Origin: Oscillochloris sp.
GTDB taxonomy: Bacteria > Chloroflexota > Chloroflexia > Chloroflexales > Chloroflexaceae
DNA length: 54,318 nucleotides
Direction: 5' to 3'
Assembly: GCA_012032775.1 (NCBI GenBank)
Contig: JAAUQO010000010.1
Span: 1 to 54,318, forward strand
Shown here: piece by piece, positions 1-10,027 of the stretch
Layout: each line of letters starts with the position of its first letter
Position numbering within the stretch: the first letter of the stretch is position 1
Notes under the pieces: model-generated
The model's database searches: none
What the model saw: only the letters and a program-made list of their open reading frames with translations
What the model was told of the DNA's origin: nothing
Translations under genes and position numbers: made by a program

Positions 1-245
1 GCCAAGCCTTCCAGCTCTGCCGAAGGGGTTCTTAGTTCTGGGTTCTGGGTTCTCGGTTCTGGGTTCTGGGTTCTTAGTTCTTGGTTCTCGGTTCTACACA
101 TACCAGAACCCTCCGCCAAGCCATTCCAGCTCTGCCGAAGGGGTTCTTAGTTCTTAGTTCTGGGTTCTTGGTTCTGGGTTCTCGGTTCTGGGTTCTTGGT
201 TCTGGGTTCTGGGTTCTGGGTTCTTAGTTCTTGGTTCTCGGTTCT
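1..245. repeat. Degenerate GGTTCT heptamer-like tandem array
   Basis: The stretch is built from repeated units of the form GGTTCT plus one or two variable bases (GGTTCTG, GGTTCTC, AGTTCTT). A longer module, starting with GCCAAGCC and TCCAGCTCTGCCGAAGGGG and ending with GGTTCTCGGTTCTAC, occurs twice (about 1-96 and 115-246). The array runs into the stop codon of ftsH at 248. The same sequence type recurs in miniature at 19039-19103. No coding potential is seen. Confidence 0.85.
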
Positions 246-247
246 AC

Positions 248-2197
<1,950 letters not shown>

Positions 2198-2392
2198 CTT
2201 CGCTCAATCCCATCGCTTCGGGGGCGTAGCCCCTTTCCGGATACACCAAGACAGGCGTCAGCAACGCCGCATAAGACACGCCGAAAACCGTGTATAAAGC
2301 AGACAATCGTGGAACTGCCGAACGGGGGCGTCGATCTTCAAATAAGAGGCTTTTTTGCCTCCCTGATGCGGAGTTTATGCCGTCGCAGCCGC

Positions 2393-2421
2393 ATTATACC
2401 AGATGCGATCTTGCCCTTCAA
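2393..2421 (-). promoter_or_regulatory. Sigma-70-type promoter for ftsH
   Basis: On the minus strand a -35 element TTGAAG (2416-2421) is followed after exactly 17 bases by TATAAT (2393-2398). The expected start is near 2386, about 190 nt upstream of the ftsH ATG. Confidence 0.7.
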
Positions 2422-2443
2422 GAGCACCAGATCACAGCCAGAA

Positions 2444-2459
2444 TGTGATCTAGATCACC
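2444..2459. promoter_or_regulatory. CRP/FNR-family-like operator
   Basis: TGTGATCTAGATCACC matches the CRP-type consensus TGTGA-N6-TCACA at nine of ten positions. It lies just after the hpt stop and is centred about 65 bp upstream of the predicted ftsH start, a usual activator position. The left arm also pairs with an upstream AGATCACA, so a hairpin ending hpt is an alternative. Confidence 0.4.
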
Positions 2460-2460
2460 T

Positions 2461-3012
2461 TCACTCGGTCGCTTCGCTATAAATCGCCGGCTTCAGCACG
2501 CCGATGTAGGCCAAATTGCGGTAACGCTCGGCATAATCAAGACCATAGCCGACCACAAATTCGTTCGGGATATCGAACCCCAGGTAGTCCACCGGCACAT
2601 CGGCTTCACGACGCTCGGGTTTATTCAGCAAGGTGCAGATCCGTAATTCGGCCGGGTTCCGCCGCAACAATTGCTCGCGCAGATACGCCAGGGTCAGCCC
2701 GCTATCGATAATATCCTCGACAATCAGCACATGCCGTCCATTCAGATCCGTATCGAGGTCTTTCAGCAACCGCACCACGCCGCTCGACTCGGTACTGGCG
2801 CCATAGCTTGCCACCGCGATAAAATCCAGCGACAGGGGTAACTCGATCGCGCGCGCCAGATCCATCATAAACATCGCGCAACCCTTGAGCACGCCTACCA
2901 GCAACAGATCGCCGCGCTCAGCATAATCGGCGGTGATTTGCGCACCCAATTCCCGAATCCGTTGCTGGATCGTCTCACTATCGATCAGCACCTTGGCGAT
3001 GTCGTCGTGCAT
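2461..3012 (-). CDS. hpt: Hypoxanthine phosphoribosyltransferase
   Basis: This purine-salvage enzyme converts hypoxanthine or guanine plus PRPP to the nucleotide. The chosen ATG at 3012 follows AGAGGGAGAGGG and gives 183 aa. A longer reading from an upstream TTG adds six residues of purine-rich leader and is unlikely. The PRPP-binding signature [14 protein letters not shown] is clear. The N-terminal [12 protein letters not shown] and C-terminal [16 protein letters not shown] segments are typical of bacterial Hpt. It sits between tilS and ftsH, as in many bacteria. Confidence 0.96.
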   Translation of the reverse strand: MHDDIAKVLIDSETIQQRIRELGAQITADYAERGDLLLVGVLKGCAMFMMDLARAIELPLSLDFIAVASYGASTESSGVVRLLKDLDTDLNGRHVLIVEDIIDSGLTLAYLREQLLRRNPAELRICTLLNKPERREADVPVDYLGFDIPNEFVVGYGLDYAERYRNLAYIGVLKPAIYSEATE

Positions 3013-3076
3013 GCACCCTCTCCCTCTCAATGCAAATCCGAAATGCGCTGTTACGATGCCGGCTCAGATCCAAAGC

Positions 3077-4525
3077 TCATCCCTGTGCAGTGGTATCGTG
3101 TATCCTCTGATCCTCTTTTCTTGCTCCCACCCAGATTGTATCGGTAGTTTCCGGCCGGGCAACAAACCGTTCGTCGGGTCGCCAGCCGATCGGCCAGACA
3201 ATTGTGTCGGCGCAGATCAGGATCGGCCAGGCATTACGCAGCGGGCGCGGCAGGCGCACATCGACAAAGTAATCCTGCAAACGCCGGCTGCCGCGCCCAC
3301 CCAGTGGCCGAAAGCGATCGCCGGGCCGCCGCCGCCGTACAGCCAGATCCCCGCTGAGCGCGGCCCTATCCAACGCCAGCCACCAGCGATCGGTCGCTTC
3401 CGGCGGATCTGCTCCCAACACCAACTCCCAGCCGGCGCCGATGCCGGTCACACCAGGCTCCAGCAGCACCCGATCAACCGCCAGTTGCGGCATTGCGCTT
3501 GCATCGGGCGTTCCAACCGTCAACCCGCGCTGATCGCGTTCGACCAGCAGATCGGCGATCAAAATCATGCCTGAACCGCTGGGCAACGTGCGCGCCGCCT
3601 CGATCTGGGCTAAACTCGGTTCGGCAGCGCCGAGTGCAGATGCCGCCCGCCGCAATGCATAGCGTTGTAAGGTTGGATGCAAATCATTCCAGGGGCCTGC
3701 ATGCAAGCGCACCCACGCGGAACTGATTTCGGCCAACTCAGGCCAGATCGCATCCAGTTGGGCCTGAAGAAAGGCATAATCCTCGGCGCAAATACGGGCT
3801 GTGCGGCCAAGTGCGGCCACTGCCTGGGGATTCTCGGCGATCAGCGCGGGCAACAGATCGTGGCGCAGCCGGCTGCGGGCATAGTGTCGATCGCGGTTAC
3901 TGGCATCATCGCGCGGAGACAACTGCTGGTCGGCGCAGTATTGCAGAATTTCATCACGCGGTGTCGTAAGCAACGGACGAATCAGCGGCGGCATAAGATG
4001 GAGCGATTCAGCACCGAGATATTCCGCAGCCCACTGTCGTCCCGGCGTCAGCGGGAGCATACCGCGCAAACCGGCCGGCCCCGCCCCACGTAGCAGATGC
4101 AGCAACACCGTCTCGGCCTGATCATCGGCCTGATGAGCGACCGCCACTGCTTGCACGCCCAGACGCCGCGCAGTAGCGGCCAGCAGTTCATAACGCGCCC
4201 GGCGCGCTGCTGCCGGCAGGCCAAGTTTCCAGGCCCGTGCGAGGGCCGGCACATCGCGTTGTTCGCGCACCAGCGGCAGATCCCACGCAGTCGCAAGGGC
4301 AACAACAAAGGCCGCGTCGGCCCGGGCTGCATCGCCGCGAATAGTGTGATCAAGATGAAAGAGGGTGATCTGCGGGCCGTCGCCACGCATCAAGCGCCAC
4401 AAAACATGGCTGAGCGCCAGCGAATCGGGACCGCCGGAAAGGGCAACCAGAAGCTGCGCATCACGAAACCACAGGCCGCAGCCCTGCAAGAATCCTTGCA
4501 CCTGATTAACCAGTTGATCGCGCAT
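3077..4525 (-). CDS. tilS: tRNA(Ile)-lysidine synthase TilS
   Basis: TilS is the PP-loop ATPase that converts C34 of the CAT-anticodon tRNA-Ile2 to lysidine, allowing it to read AUA. The PP-loop SGGPDS lies near residue 33, and the N-terminal domain ends with family segments such as QADDQAETVLLHLLRGAG. The C-terminal TilS domain has VRRRRPGDRFRPLGG. The product is 482 aa from ATG 4525. A GTG at 4546 in the same frame is possible but lies inside the upstream terminator stem. Neither start has a clear ribosome binding site. The ATG directly abuts the U tract of the tRNA terminator, so expression may depend on read-through or a leaderless start. Confidence 0.95.
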   Translation of the reverse strand: MRDQLVNQVQGFLQGCGLWFRDAQLLVALSGGPDSLALSHVLWRLMRGDGPQITLFHLDHTIRGDAARADAAFVVALATAWDLPLVREQRDVPALARAWKLGLPAAARRARYELLAATARRLGVQAVAVAHQADDQAETVLLHLLRGAGPAGLRGMLPLTPGRQWAAEYLGAESLHLMPPLIRPLLTTPRDEILQYCADQQLSPRDDASNRDRHYARSRLRHDLLPALIAENPQAVAALGRTARICAEDYAFLQAQLDAIWPELAEISSAWVRLHAGPWNDLHPTLQRYALRRAASALGAAEPSLAQIEAARTLPSGSGMILIADLLVERDQRGLTVGTPDASAMPQLAVDRVLLEPGVTGIGAGWELVLGADPPEATDRWWLALDRAALSGDLAVRRRRPGDRFRPLGGRGSRRLQDYFVDVRLPRPLRNAWPILICADTIVWPIGWRPDERFVARPETTDTIWVGARKEDQRIHDTTAQG

Positions 4526-4570
4526 AAAAAAAAGGGGCTGAGCCACACACGAGACTACTCGTCGCTCAGC
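4526..4570 (-). terminator. Rho-independent terminator of the CAT tRNA
   Basis: On the minus strand GCTGAGC (4564-4570) pairs with GCTCAGC (4537-4543). An inner ACGAG/CTCGT stem is followed by CCCC and eight T residues (4526-4533). The U tract ends at the base before the tilS ATG. Confidence 0.85.
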
Positions 4571-4579
4571 ACCCAGATA

Positions 4580-4654
4580 TGGTGTCGGAGGCGGGATTCG
4601 AACCCGCGACCTAACGATTATGAGCCGTTTGCTCTACCGCTGAGCTACCCCGAC
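4580..4654 (-). tRNA. tRNA with CAT anticodon, probably elongator tRNA-Met
   Basis: The 75-nt gene includes an encoded CCA. Acceptor arms GTCGGGG and CTCCGAC pair with one G-T wobble. The D arm is GCTCAGCGGTAGAGC, the anticodon loop is CTCATAA (CAT), and the T arm contains GGTTCGAATCC. It lacks initiator hallmarks (no unpaired position 1-72, no three G-C pairs below the anticodon loop). The acceptor pairs 4-69 and 5-68 are G-C rather than the C-G I recall for tRNA-Ile2, which favours elongator Met. A tRNA-Ile2 that is a TilS substrate cannot be excluded. Confidence 0.93.
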
Positions 4655-4688
4655 GCGGGAAATATCTTACCACGCCGCCTGCTAAGGG

Positions 4689-6104
4689 TCAAATACCATT
4701 CTCAAGGCGCTGCATCACCTGGCGCAAGAGCTGGCCGTGCCGCAGGAGATCGGCAACGCCGATATGTTCATCGGGGCCAAGCACCGCACTATCGGGCCGA
4801 CTCATCCCGATCGTGATGATCGGCAATGAATCAGCGCCGCCGAGCAGACTCAGGGGCATCGTAAACGGCCCGGCCGAGGCCAACTGAAGCGGAGCGCCGA
4901 ACACCGCTGCGCCGGCCTCGGCCACCAGTTTCAGCGCCGGACTGGTGAGCGGCAAATACGTCGGCGGATAGCCGCCGGGCAGACATTTCACTTCGATATC
5001 AAGAAATCCGCGTTCCAGCAGATGCTGACACAATAAATCCAGTATTGCCTGCGGCTTCTGCTGCGGCACAAGTTGAAAATCGAGCATCGCACTGGCATAC
5101 TGCGGAATGGCATGCAGCATCCCGGCGGGCTCACTGCTGATCATCGTCACATTACAGGTCGGCAATGTTACTTCCGCTCGGGTTAATGCAACGCCGCTCA
5201 TACCAAACAAAAACTCGCCGTCGCCCCAGGATTTCAGCCGCGCAGCTTCATCGAGTTTAAGCGCTCGTAGCGCGATATTCTCGTCGCGGGTCGGGCCATC
5301 GACCGCATCATAAAAGCCGGGGATACGAATATCCTCATCTTCGCCTTTAATATGACTGATCGCCCAGAGCAAGCGCCAGAGCGGATTACGCGCGGTGGCG
5401 GCGAAACCCGAAGGCAGCGGATGCATACTGCCGCGCACACTTAGGGCAACCTGGAGCAACCCTTTACTGCCGCTGTAACAGATCGGTAAACCTTGCTGAT
5501 CACGGGCGCCTGCGCCGGCCAACCCGAGATCGGCGGATAACCATTCCGGATGGGCGGCAAGGACGGAAGCAAGATGCGGACTGCCGATCAGTCCATCACC
5601 CTCGCCAACCAACAGCACATCACAAGGTAAGTCGCCCTCATCGGCGATCAACCAATGAAGTGCAGCAATATGGGTTGCCAACGGCCCCTTGCTATCGGCC
5701 ACGCCGCGACCATACAGCGCGCCTTCACGTTCAGCAAGCCGAAACGGCTCGTGCGACCAATCACGCCAGGGGCCGGGCGGCGCAGTATCGTAGCGATGAT
5801 ACAGCAACAAAGTGCGGCGCGAGCGACCTTTCCGGCGGGCAAGCACCACCGGCGCACCGGTGGTATGCACCACCAACACTTGCATGCCGATCCCGCGTAA
5901 AAGCACGGCAAGCCGATCCGCCAACATCCGCAGGTCATCATAATGACCGGAGACCGAAGGACGTTCGCAGAGGGCGCGCAAAGCAGGTATTAGATGATTG
6001 ATCAGCGGTGTCGATGGGGCCGACACAGGCGGCCTCCTTAAGGTAGGCACGGCGTCCGGCCTGGGGCTTTCAGCACTGTCAGGCATTATAACACAGCACC
6101 GCAT
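4689..6104 (-). CDS. M20-family peptidase homologue lacking most metal ligands
   Basis: The 471-aa product has the layout of M20/ArgE/DapE/carnosinase-type metallohydrolases: a catalytic-like domain, an inserted dimerisation domain (after KGLLQVALSVRGS), and a return to the first domain. The usual metal-site motifs are altered. The HYDV-type motif reads YHRYD (103-106), so the His ligand is displaced by Arg. The bridging Asp is kept in GRGVADSKG (Asp137). The EE pair before IGSP reads GL (171-172). The following Asp is Gly (GLAGAGA). The C-terminal HSPNE-type His is not present (VLGPDEH). A catalytically dead paralogue or a binding protein is likely. ATG 6104 is chosen because GAGGAGG lies six bases upstream. 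It is transcribed toward the tRNA and tilS. Confidence 0.85.
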   Translation of the reverse strand: MRCCVIMPDSAESPRPDAVPTLRRPPVSAPSTPLINHLIPALRALCERPSVSGHYDDLRMLADRLAVLLRGIGMQVLVVHTTGAPVVLARRKGRSRRTLLLYHRYDTAPPGPWRDWSHEPFRLAEREGALYGRGVADSKGPLATHIAALHWLIADEGDLPCDVLLVGEGDGLIGSPHLASVLAAHPEWLSADLGLAGAGARDQQGLPICYSGSKGLLQVALSVRGSMHPLPSGFAATARNPLWRLLWAISHIKGEDEDIRIPGFYDAVDGPTRDENIALRALKLDEAARLKSWGDGEFLFGMSGVALTRAEVTLPTCNVTMISSEPAGMLHAIPQYASAMLDFQLVPQQKPQAILDLLCQHLLERGFLDIEVKCLPGGYPPTYLPLTSPALKLVAEAGAAVFGAPLQLASAGPFTMPLSLLGGADSLPIITIGMSRPDSAVLGPDEHIGVADLLRHGQLLRQVMQRLENGI

Positions 6105-6163
6105 GCCCCCCCTCCTCAGGTCTGAGGGTGGGTTCAAGTGCCTGTAGAGCACAGCAAACACCC

Positions 6164-6187
6164 TTTCCTGCGTCGGGATGCAGGAAA
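6164..6187. other. Inverted repeat upstream of the M20-like gene
   Basis: TTTCCTGC (6164-6171) and GCAGGAAA (6180-6187) form a perfect 8-bp hairpin between the divergent M20-like gene and the transporter promoter. It could be an operator or an mRNA hairpin in the M20-like leader. Confidence 0.4.
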
Positions 6188-6214
6188 ACCTTGCAGTCTT
6201 AACAGGCTTTACAT

Positions 6215-6243
6215 TTGACAGTCGATTAATAACAACATATAAT
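6215..6243 (+). promoter_or_regulatory. Consensus sigma-70 promoter for the transporter operon
   Basis: TTGACA (6215-6220), a 17-base spacer and TATAAT (6238-6243) match the consensus exactly. It drives the binding-protein gene about 330 bases downstream. Confidence 0.85.
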
Positions 6244-6571
6244 CCGAAACAATCACTCGCTAATCATATTTGTATCGTTACGTAGCAGATCGACGTAGCA
6301 CCAGAGGCCACGTTAAGCCCAAGGGTCGTCGGACCCGCCTCAGACCGAACTTTATCGTTCGGCCCGTCGCGATCTGGCGGACCGGGTTCAGGTGGCCTTT
6401 TTTGTGCCGCGATTTTAACGTAACTACGGGAGGGATGCTATCGACTGAAGCCGCAGCATACTTTCGATCAACAACTTGCCGCACCCCCACTCGGCGGTAA
6501 GTTCGACGACCGGTCATTTCTGTAGTACGTGTGTCATTCAGGTTCTTCCACGTTTGAGGAGGCAAACGACG
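6244..6571 (+). other. Long untranslated leader of the transporter operon
   Basis: About 320 nt separate the promoter from the start codon. The leader contains the hairpin CCGAAC-TTTATC-GTTCGG (6345-6362) and a run of six T residues (6398-6403) after a GC-rich stretch, which may act as an attenuator. No known riboswitch motif was recognised, and the small open frames inside look spurious. Confidence 0.4.
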
Positions 6572-8536
6572 ATGGGTAATCTCTCCAAGCGGTCCATCGC
6601 CGGAGCCATGCTCCTTGCGATCATCGTTCCCGTACTGGCCGCCTGCGGTGGCCAGGCTGCCGCGCCCGAAGTTGTCCGCGAAACGGTTGTTGTTGTACAG
6701 ACTGCTGCACCCGAAGTGGTGCGTGAGACGGTGGTTGTCCAGGAAACCGTCGAGGTTGTCCAGGAAGCTCCGGCCACCGCAAATGAGGCTTATACCACCC
6801 CGCACCCGATCCTGAGCGATCTGCGCGTGCGCCAGGCGATCGCTTACTGCTCGAACCGCCCCGAGATGATCGCCTCGGTTTATCCCTTCCTGAACGAAGA
6901 GCAGCAGCAGGGCCTGCTGATGGACACCTTCTTGCCCAAGGCCCACTGGGCGGCTGCCTCGGACGGCGTCACGTCGTATCCGTTCGATTCGGCCCAGGGC
7001 CAGGCACTGCTCGAAGAGGCCGGCTGGACGGGTGAAGAAGGCCAGATCCGCTCCAATGAGGCCGGTGAGCGGCTTTCGTTGGGCTTCACCACCACCAATG
7101 CCCAGTTCCGCCAGACATGGAGCGCCGTGTTCATTCAGCAGATGGCGGCCTGCGGTATCGAGATTATCCCGACCTATGCCCCCGGCTCCTGGTGGTTCGG
7201 CAGCAGCACCGGTCTGTCTCGCCGCGACTTCGAGCTCGGCGCATTCGCCTGGGTCGGCCAGGCTGATCCCGGTGGTCAGACGCTCTACAGCTGCAACCAG
7301 ATCCCATTGCCTTCCAACAACTGGGAGGGCCAGAACTACATGGGTTGGTGCAACGAAGCCGCCAGCACCGCGATCATCGCCGCCAACAATACCCTCGATC
7401 GCGACGAGCGCATCGCACAGTACGCGATCGTGCAGCAGGCCTTCACCGAGGATATGGTGAGCTTGCCGCTGTTCAACCGTGCTGAGGCCTATGCCGCCAG
7501 CAACAATTTGGTCAACTTCCGCCCCGACCCGACCGAGTATTACACGGCCAATGTCGATGAGTGGGAACTGACCGAGGGTGACACGGTGGTGCTCGGCTTC
7601 ACCCAGGAGCCGGCCACGATGTGGACGTTGATCGAGAGCGCCGCTGTGCAGCGCGTGGCCTCGTTCCTGATCGGCGTGCCCGCAACCACGCAGTACAGCT
7701 ACGACTATCAGCCCGCCGGCCTGGCCCAGCTTTCGACCATTGAGAATGGCGCCGCCACCAATGACGATATCGAGGTCAACGCGGGCGATACAGTCTGGAA
7801 CACCGCCGGTGAGGCGGTTGAACTGGCCTCCGGCGTCGAGATTGTGAACGCCGCAGGCGAGACGGTGACCTATGAGAGCGGCAGCGTTACTATGAAGCAG
7901 CTTAGCGTCACCGATACCTGGGTTGAAGGGATCCTCTGGGAGGATGGCGAGCCGCTCAAGGCTGCCGACTTCGAACTGGCCTATCAGATCAACTGCGACC
8001 CCGAGTCGGGTGCGGTTTCGCTGACCTACTGCGAGTCGATCGCGACATTCGATGTTACCAGCGACACTGAGTACACCGTGACCTTCCACCCCGGTGTGCA
8101 GTGGCCGACCTACTTCGCCGGCGCCGGCTTCGGTGCCTACCCCTCGCATCAGGTGCTGAGCGACGGCCGCGTGCTGGCCGACGTGCCGGCCGCCGAGTGG
8201 AGCACCCTGCCCGAGATCGTCGAGCGCCCGCTTAGCAACGGCCCTTACATCCTGACCGATTGGGTCAAGGGCCAGAGCATGACGTTCGAGGCCAACCCGA
8301 ACTACTTCAAGGGCGAGGTGACAATCCCGACGATCGTGATCAAGTTCATCGCCGACACCAACCAGGCTGTTGCGCAGTTGCTGACCGGTGAGGTCGATGC
8401 GCTGGGTAGCGAGACCCTGGGCGCCGGCGCTGAAGTGCAGACGGTGCTCGATGCCGCTGCGGAGGGCGATATTCAGGCCTATTCAGTGGCCAGCCCGACC
8501 TGGGAGCACATCGACATGAACCTCTTCACCAAGTAA
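6572..8536 (+). CDS. Peptide-type ABC binding lipoprotein, apparently circularly permuted
   Basis: The 654-aa product is an exported solute-binding protein of the DppA/OppA (SBP_bac_5) fold. ATG 6572 follows TTTGAGGAGG. The signal peptide ends in a lipobox LAAC with Cys25, then comes a linker with repeats of VVRETVV (about 26-68). The two halves are in reverse order. Residues ~78-330 carry what is normally the C-terminal half (DLRVRQAIAY, then ALLEEAGW, ending in a PLFNRAEAY segment). Residues ~335-654 carry what is normally the N-terminal half (GDTVVLGFTQEPATM, then WEDGEPLKAADFELAY, then NPNYFKG). The protein ends WEHIDMNLFTK, where a normal family member would continue into LSDLRVRQ. It heads an operon with two permeases and two ATPases. 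The frame is uninterrupted. Confidence 0.9.
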   Translation: MGNLSKRSIAGAMLLAIIVPVLAACGGQAAAPEVVRETVVVVQTAAPEVVRETVVVQETVEVVQEAPATANEAYTTPHPILSDLRVRQAIAYCSNRPEMIASVYPFLNEEQQQGLLMDTFLPKAHWAAASDGVTSYPFDSAQGQALLEEAGWTGEEGQIRSNEAGERLSLGFTTTNAQFRQTWSAVFIQQMAACGIEIIPTYAPGSWWFGSSTGLSRRDFELGAFAWVGQADPGGQTLYSCNQIPLPSNNWEGQNYMGWCNEAASTAIIAANNTLDRDERIAQYAIVQQAFTEDMVSLPLFNRAEAYAASNNLVNFRPDPTEYYTANVDEWELTEGDTVVLGFTQEPATMWTLIESAAVQRVASFLIGVPATTQYSYDYQPAGLAQLSTIENGAATNDDIEVNAGDTVWNTAGEAVELASGVEIVNAAGETVTYESGSVTMKQLSVTDTWVEGILWEDGEPLKAADFELAYQINCDPESGAVSLTYCESIATFDVTSDTEYTVTFHPGVQWPTYFAGAGFGAYPSHQVLSDGRVLADVPAAEWSTLPEIVERPLSNGPYILTDWVKGQSMTFEANPNYFKGEVTIPTIVIKFIADTNQAVAQLLTGEVDALGSETLGAGAEVQTVLDAAAEGDIQAYSVASPTWEHIDMNLFTK

Positions 8537-8548
8537 GACGGTTGTGAT

Positions 8549-8583
8549 AAGACGAGGCGTCGTTCAACACGACGCCTCGTCTT
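8549..8583 (+). terminator. Strong hairpin after the binding-protein gene
   Basis: AAGACGAGGCGTCGT (8549-8563) and ACGACGCCTCGTCTT (8569-8583) form a perfect 15-bp stem with a 5-base loop. As the permease genes continue on the same strand, it may produce excess binding-protein mRNA over downstream genes. Confidence 0.75.
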
Positions 8584-8753
8584 GTCGTACTAACTGGTGC
8601 GAGGCTGCACAAATTTCTTCATTCTAATGTTATGATATTCCCATCGCCGCTGTACATAATCTTGTCATTGGCGACAGTGGGCGCTTACGGCCGAATCGCG
8701 CACGATTGTTTGCATTCCGAAACGGCGTAGCGCAGAAGCATACGGCTCGAATA

Positions 8754-8781
8754 TTCAGCATTCGCAATACAGAATGCTGAA
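8754..8781. other. Inverted repeat upstream of the permease gene
   Basis: TTCAGCATTC (8754-8763) and GAATGCTGAA (8772-8781) are perfect 10-base arms with an 8-base spacer, about 40 bases upstream of the permease start. The 8584-8822 spacer otherwise shows nothing clear. Confidence 0.45.
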
Positions 8782-8822
8782 TCGACAAAGACCCGATCAC
8801 GTGCGCACGGAGCGATAAAGCG

Positions 8823-10016
8823 ATGACGACTTTTTTGATCCGCCGGCTGTTCCAGATGTTGATTGTCACGATTGTAGCCGCGATTATCTCCTTTGGTTTG
8901 TTGTATTTAGTCCCCGGCGGACCGATCGACGTCCTGCTTGCCGAACGACAAAACGCCGGCACCCAGCGGATCGACAACGACGATATCCTACGGGTCAAAG
9001 AGCGCTTTGAACTCGATCTGGCTATGCCGGTGCGCTTTACGCGCTGGCTGATCGGCTGGCCGAGCGGGCCGATCTTCGGTTCGATCGGCGCCGACTGGAG
9101 TGTCGGCTGCGCGGTTCCCGGCCAGATGCGGTTGCGCTACCCCGATGGAACCATTGAGATTATCGAAGAGGGCTGTGAAGTTCCGGTAACATTGGCCGAT
9201 CTTGAGAGCCGTGATGTGAGCCGCGGGGTGATGTTCGGCGATTTCGGCGTCAGTCAGGTGATCCTACGTGATCGCCCGGTGGCCGATCTGATCGCCACGC
9301 GCCTGCCGTATACGCTCTACCTGATGGGCGGCTCGGTGTTGCTCTCGATCGTGATCGCGGTACCGATCGGGATTTACTCGGCGGTGAAGCAGTATTCGCG
9401 CTTCGATTACACCATGACCACGGTGGCTTTTATCGGCGCGTCGCTGCCCAGTTTCGTTTTCGGCATCTTTGCGATTTTGCTGTTCTCGATTCTGGCAAAG
9501 CAGGCCGGCTTGCCCTACTTACCCCCCGGCGATGCCGTCGGCACCCGTGATTATACGATTCCGGTGCTTGGCGCGATCGAAGCCGGCTCGTTCCTCGATC
9601 GATTTCTGCGCTTTGTGATGCCCTGCGGCGTGTTGACATTCATTAATATCGCCGGTTGGAGCCGTTTTGTGCGCGGCAGTATGCTTGAGGTGCTGAGCCT
9701 GGATTATGTCCGTACTGCGCGGGCCAAAGGTGTTCAGGAGCGCATGGTGGTGCTCAAGCACGCCCTGCGCAACTCGCTGATCCCCTTCGTAACATTGCTC
9801 GCCGGTGTGTTGGCAACTCTGTTCGGCGGCGCCCTGATCACCGAGTCGGTGTTTAACTGGCCCGGTCTTGGTCGCCTGTTTATCGATGCGCTCGGTCGCA
9901 ACGACTACAATGTCGTGATGGCGCTACTGTTCATCAATGTGGTGCTGCTGCTGATCGGCATCTTGATCACCGATATTCTGTACACCATCGTCGATCCCCG
10001 TATCCGGCTGTCGTAG
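8823..10016 (+). CDS. ABC peptide/solute transporter permease, DppB-like
   Basis: At 397 aa this inner-membrane permease is longer than typical DppB because of an extracytoplasmic insertion after the first membrane helix (about residues 45-155), which includes two Cys residues (GCAVPG and EGCEVP). The N terminus has the family segment FLIRRLFQMLIVTIV and the PGGP motif. The cytoplasmic EAA loop reads RTARAKGVQERMVVLKHALRN, the contact site for the ATPases. Five further helices follow. It is the second gene of the transporter operon and pairs with the next permease. Confidence 0.93.
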   Translation: MTTFLIRRLFQMLIVTIVAAIISFGLLYLVPGGPIDVLLAERQNAGTQRIDNDDILRVKERFELDLAMPVRFTRWLIGWPSGPIFGSIGADWSVGCAVPGQMRLRYPDGTIEIIEEGCEVPVTLADLESRDVSRGVMFGDFGVSQVILRDRPVADLIATRLPYTLYLMGGSVLLSIVIAVPIGIYSAVKQYSRFDYTMTTVAFIGASLPSFVFGIFAILLFSILAKQAGLPYLPPGDAVGTRDYTIPVLGAIEAGSFLDRFLRFVMPCGVLTFINIAGWSRFVRGSMLEVLSLDYVRTARAKGVQERMVVLKHALRNSLIPFVTLLAGVLATLFGGALITESVFNWPGLGRLFIDALGRNDYNVVMALLFINVVLLLIGILITDILYTIVDPRIRLS

Positions 10017-10027
10017 GAGAGCGATCA

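Larger units (their letters stand above)
2198..2460 (-). other. ftsH leader and hpt-ftsH spacer
   Basis: The 263-base spacer holds the ftsH promoter, a CRP/FNR-like palindrome, and a leader of about 190 nt. Within the leader, on the minus strand, GAGGC-A6-GCCTC (2346-2361) forms a short hairpin followed by TTATTTG. It could be a weak attenuator or the end of the hpt transcript. No coding sequence is seen. Confidence 0.5.

Noticed and set aside
1..245. CRISPR array
   Set aside because: Units are short, overlapping and degenerate with no unique spacers of constant length; no cas genes are in the window.
6270..6500. A 76-codon open frame in the transporter leader
   Set aside because: No RBS, Arg-rich, overlaps hairpin sequence; more likely untranslated leader.
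6278..8149. A 623-codon open frame on the minus strand opposite the binding-protein gene
   Set aside because: It mirrors the plus-strand gene's codon bias; its product has no recognisable family, and the plus-strand gene has a promoter, RBS, lipobox and terminator.
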